This document shows, one piece after another, positions 60,254 through 64,000 of a stretch of 64,000 nt of DNA. Source of the DNA: Topomyia yanbarensis (taxonomy: Eukaryota > Arthropoda > Insecta > Diptera > Culicidae); contig NC_080672.1 of assembly GCF_030247195.1 (NCBI RefSeq), forward strand, positions 310,504,627 to 310,568,626, written 5' to 3'. The notes beneath the pieces were generated by a model that worked only from the letters and a program-made list of their open reading frames with translations, was not told where the DNA came from and ran no database searches. The translations under genes and the position numbers were made by a program. The first letter of the stretch is position 1; the number at the start of each line of letters is the position of its first letter.

Positions 60254-61672
60254 TGGCGAACGTCAACAGGCAGGACACGGATCGCGAATTGGACGACGAC
60301 TTTGAGCTGACAGGCGTGCTATTCTACTTCCTGAGTAAGGAAGGATGACACCGATTTGAAATGGTGAGTGGGCTAACAGCACGATGGCCTCCGTCCCGAC
60401 AAAGCACTGGCAGATCTCCGGGTACGTTCAAATTTCTTCACAATTGTTTATTTACGAAGCGAAAGACAAACCCCAGGGGACGGAAACCATGTGCCTCTCT
60501 ACACCGAAGAGGCCAAGAGCTTCACCAGGTGATGCGAGGCCAGGAGGTTCCAAGAAACACAACGAGGCTCCCGGCGAAGTGGTACGCGTAACGAATGAAG
60601 CAGCCATTAACGTGGATAACCAAATGGGAAGCCGTCGGCCGCACAAAACGGAAGGTGTACAACAATGATGGGTCCGAAAAGCGAAAACTCTTCAAGGAAC
60701 GAAACAAAAGTGAAGCCCTCATAGTCAAAGCTAACGATGACTCGTACGAGAAGGTACTGCGCGCACAGGACCAGCGGAAAGCGTGGGTAGTATAGGTGTT
60801 ACTACCCACTCGAAAATAATTGAGTGGGTAATTACCCACTCGAAATTTTGAACCATTTCAAAAAATTTAGATGAGCAACGCATGTATCTCTCACTACACA
60901 CATTTGAAAACATAGATGTACCACAATTTCATTTGCATAAAGGAACGTGTAAGCGTGTGCATTGCGAAAAGGAAAAAAAATCCTTACTAATGGACCCTTC
61001 CCGTATGCTTTCTACCCACTCGGGCGTAAAGCGTTTCGCCGCCCCTGTGCGCGCAATACGGGCAAACCCAGGCAAGGAGCTGGGCTTAGACGTTAAGAAA
61101 ATCAGGCACACCCGCACCGTAGAGATGAACCTGGAACTGAAAAAAGGATCCGAAGTCAAACAGCTCTGCTTATAAAGAGCTCACCGAAACGGCTATGAGC
61201 GAAGCGGTGTAAGTGAGAGCCTTATGCCCTGAGGCAACCATCCAATGTAAGGATCTGGATGAAATATCCTCGGAAGAAGAGCTCAGAGAAGTTCTGAAAA
61301 AACAGAGTGCGAGCTTGGAGAAGTGCAGATGACGATCCGATAGAGAAATGGACCTTTCGGCACGCAAGCGGCTTCGGTTAGACTTCCAGTCGAAACAGAA
61401 AACAAGGCATTTAAAATTGGGAAGGTCAAAGTTGGCTGGTCAGTATGTCCATTGAGTGTTTCTCATCGACCAGAAGTGTGCTTCAAGTGTCAAGAATTCG
61501 GCCACCTGGCAAGGAACTGCAATGAACCTGACAGGAGCAAATTATGTAGAATGTTCGGTGAAAAAGGCTACAAGGCGAAATACTGCCGGCAAGATCCGAG
61601 ATGTCTGATCTGCGCAACCGAAGAAGGTAACAACCACATTACAGGACGCCCGCGATGTCTGGCCCTCAAATA
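60254..61672 (+). pseudogene. ORF1 (gag) of an R1-clade non-LTR retrotransposon, interrupted and frameshifted
   Basis: A possible start at about 60,254 (MANVNRQDTDRELDDDFEL) is followed by low-complexity gag sequence to 60,765 ending DSYEKVLRA. The hAT MITE 60,766-61,047 interrupts. Beyond it, IRANPGKELGLDVKKIR and HTRTVEMNLELKKG continue the conserved R1-type gag core. At 61,452-61,672 three CCHC zinc knuckles follow: CFKCQEFGHLARNC, a second one degenerate (CRMFGEKGYKAKYC), and a third with CLICATEEGNNHITGRPRC. The protein binds element RNA. Several frameshifts make it dead. Confidence 0.85.
60766..61047. mobile_element. 282-bp hAT-like MITE, family H1, with 8-bp target duplication
   Basis: TGCGCGCA at 60,758-60,765 is repeated at 61,048-61,055. 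The ends are CAGGACCAGCGGAAAGCGTG on the left and, in complement, CAGGGGCGGCGAAACGC on the right. Subterminal GAGTGGGTAG repeats match the 3.3-kb element at 18,469-21,792. It splits the R1-type gag, whose peptide reads on across one copy of the duplication. Confidence 0.92.
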
Positions 61673-61699
61673 GGCGGCTGCAACGAAGTCACAGCGAAG

Positions 61700-63940
61700 G
61701 TAACGCAAAACAACCTTAACCACTGCCACACAGCACAACATTTGGAGTCTACTTCTGCAGCTGCTACGCACCTCTGCAGTGAACGACCGATCGATTCACG
61801 GAAACGCTCGATAAAGTGACAGAAGAGCTTATCGATCGGAGACCAGTCGTTATAGCCGGCGATTTCGACGCTTGGGCAGTAGAGCAGTCTACTCGGGGCT
61901 TATGCAAATCTGAACGTAGATGTTGCAATCTATGTTACAACCAGCACCTACCGCCACGAAGGTCGACATTCAGTTATTGCAGCCCCGGGCAGTTCGGAAG
62001 ACTAAATTGGAGAGTGTTCTAGGGGTACACCCACAACAACCACCAAGCGATTCGGTACACTATCGGAAGCAATAAACAGTTGGAAGCGGGCGTGATCCAA
62101 TCAAACGAGCGGAGCAATCACCTTGACTTCAGTGCAGATGAAGTAACAACGGTATTAGCAAGAGCGTGCGATACAACTATGCTAAGAACCAAGGTACAGT
62201 CGCCGCCCAGCCTTCTCCCAGCAAAAGCCGCACTTAACAAGAAAATCAAGCTCAATAAGAAAGCCTGCCTAAAGAAGCTCTACCATAACGTAATCAAATC
62301 CGTGGGGCGACGCTTATAGAGTTGCCATGACGAAGATAATAGGACCGGCAGTAGCATCGGAGGTGCCCGGGGAGGATGAGAGTCATCGTAGAAGCGCTAT
62401 TTCCACAGCATGAACCGACGGCCTGGCCTCTCACTCCATACGGGACTCAGTATGACCACGAAGAAGATGTTCGGGTAACCAACGAGGAGCTATTAGTGGT
62501 GGCAAAAGCCTTGAATATCCTCAACGTGGCGCTGCAAACAGCAATCCTAACGAACCCGAATATGTTTAGGACTGCGATGCAAAAGTGCATCGAGGATGGT
62601 AACTTCCCCGACATCTCAAAACGAAGGTCGTACTGTTGCCAAAGCCAGGCAAGCCCCCTGGAGATCATTCAGCATACTGATCGATATACCTGTTGGATAC
62701 AGTCGGCAAGGTTCTTGAAAGAGTAATCCTTAACAGGCTTACAACATACACGGATAGAGAGAATCGCCTGTCCACTATGCAGTTCGGTTTCCGGAAAGGT
62801 AAATCCAGTGTGGATTCCATACGAACGGTCGTGGAAACTATGGAGGCTGCGCAGAAGCAAAAGAGAAGAGGAGAAAATGCCTTCAACAGCGCTAGTTGGA
62901 CCGCAATTACCGATTCGCCGCACAGACTGAGCGTTCCCGAGTACCGCTGTAGGATTCTGAGGATCTTCTTCCAGAACCGGCAACTGATGCCGGAAAAAGA
63001 AGTGTAACCGTAACAGTGGGCATCCCACAGAGTTCCATACTTGGCCCAACTCTTTGGAATGTTATGTACGACGACTGCTTGTCGGTTTTGCGGACGATGT
63101 GGTGCTCCTAGTGATCGGCAATAGATATTGTGGAAGAGTGGATGCGCGAGAAGAATCTGACGTTAGCTCACCACAAAACCAAGGTGGTTTTGTTAAGCAA
63201 CTGCAAGGCAGTACAGCAGGGAAGAATTTTGGTCGAAAAGTGTATCATCAACTCAAAGAGGGAAGTTAGACAACTGGAAGTGATGATAGCCGACCGACTA
63301 AGCTTTAATAGCCACGTCGACCACGCATGCGGGAGCGCCGTAAAAGTGATTTCGGCATTATCTCTGATCATGCCCAACAATTTGGCGAGTGTCTCAACAT
63401 CGGTGCTCAGGTATTCAGGACCTGCATGGGTGGCGACACTGCACACGAAAAGGAAAACATCGCGACTGAACAACACGTACAGGCTGCGGGTGTCTAGCGC
63501 GGATCGAACTATCTCGTCAGAGGCAGCCCACGTGATAGCTGGAACGATTTTCATAAACCTTCTACTCGAAGAAGATAGTGAGTGCTATAGATGGACCCAT
63601 CGACTTATACCATGTTCTTGTCTGGCCATGGTTATTTCAAAAAGTATACGAACAGGTTCATCCAAACAAGTTCTCAGTTCTGCGTCGCGTGCGGTGATGC
63701 AGAGGAAAGTCTGATAACGTGGTTCTCGAATGCCCGCCTTTCGAGCACGAGCAAAACGAAATGAGAACCATTGTCTGTGAGGACGTTCACATGAACAATA
63801 TTGTCCAAAGAATGTGTACGGACAAAGAAAAATGGGACGCGGTGAACAGAACAATCGTTCAGATAATGTCAGCGAAGCTGGCTAAAGCAACGTCCAGCAA
63901 CGTAGCAGTACACGGCCTCGGGTCGCCGAGGCACCGCTGA
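61700..63940 (+). pseudogene. ORF2 (endonuclease and reverse transcriptase) of the R1-clade element
   Basis: Endonuclease pieces include VYFCSCYAP near 61,745 and VVIAGDFDAWAVE near 61,846 (the usual GDFNAW has Asn changed to Asp). RT pieces are VLERVILNRL and MQFGFRKGKSSVDSIRTV (62,700-62,840), GIPQSSILGPTLWNVMYD near 63,020, and GFADDVVLLV near 63,083 with both Asp residues present. C-terminal pieces are WMREKNLTLAHHKTKVV, EAAHVIAGTIFINLLLEEDS and WDAVNRTIVQIMS, as in mosquito R1-type elements. There are many stops and frameshifts plus internal deletions. The stop is at about 63,940 and the 3' UTR runs off the window. Confidence 0.88.
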
Positions 63941-64000
63941 ACCGGAAGTTACACTCCAACCGGAGTCGCCGGACCGACCTTGGCACTTAACAAGTCAGGC

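Noticed and set aside
62669..63049. 126-codon minus-strand ORF
   Set aside because: Antisense shadow of the R1-type RT.

Overview
The window looks like transposon-dominated, AT-rich nuclear DNA from an insect, most likely a culicine mosquito. That inference rests on the mix of retrotransposon proteins (R1-, I-, LOA- and Jockey/CR1-type), a tRNA-derived SINE resembling the mosquito Feilai type, and many short inverted-repeat elements. No prokaryotic operon, no complete host gene, no rRNA and no convincing functional tRNA gene is visible. Almost every protein-like signal is a decayed transposable-element (TE) protein. A few less AT-rich stretches (about 6,870-7,860, 23,340-24,400, 36,054-36,900, 46,200-47,640 and 56,150-56,800) carry no recognisable TE and may be single-copy intergenic or intronic host DNA.

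Layout. 1-6.6 kb: the 3' end of an I-type retrotransposon, a mariner-type transposase pseudogene (minus strand), a reverse-transcriptase remnant split by three later insertions, and a gag/endonuclease remnant. 6.6-10.4 kb: non-coding DNA with two copies of interspersed repeat R. 10.4-12.5 kb: T-rich satellite-like block (tandem duplication, 83-unit AT tract, 9-nt minisatellites) broken by a hairpin MITE and a SINE. 12.6-15.9 kb: a TTAA-flanked piggyBac-like element holding two MITEs. 18.5-21.8 kb: a hAT-like element with an exact 8-bp target duplication holding an ORF1/ORF2 remnant. 24.7-29.4 kb: repeat R2 with nested LOA-type, MITE and tRNA-like insertions. 29.5-32.6 kb: a Jockey/CR1-group element with a recognisable gag. 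34.4-36.0 kb: a hAT-like element with striking GCGGT/ACCGC terminal arrays. 37.4-40.4 kb: another hAT-like element, inserted in repeat R and itself carrying a MITE and a retrotransposon. 41.3-45.2 kb: a long-inverted-repeat element filled by an RNase H-bearing retrotransposon (minus strand). 48.4-52.3 kb: two TTAA elements that abut at one shared TTAA. 53.3-54.3 kb: a truncated retrotransposon between two 234-bp direct repeats. 57.3-58.8 kb: a foldback-like element. 59.8-60.0 kb: a long hairpin. 60.2 kb to the end: a degenerate R1-clade element (gag, endonuclease, RT) interrupted by a hAT MITE.

How it fits together. Transposon superfamilies were assigned mainly from target-site duplications read by eye: 8 bp for hAT, TTAA for piggyBac/Kolobok-like, 12 bp for one LOA-like family. 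These exact junctions give a layered order of insertion. I did not find a convincing new enzymatic or defence system. The most unusual signals are structural: the 234-bp repeat exactly bracketing a retrotransposon, the two TTAA elements sharing a site, a 26-bp retrotransposon insertion that still has its target duplication, and the GCGGT-array hAT ends.
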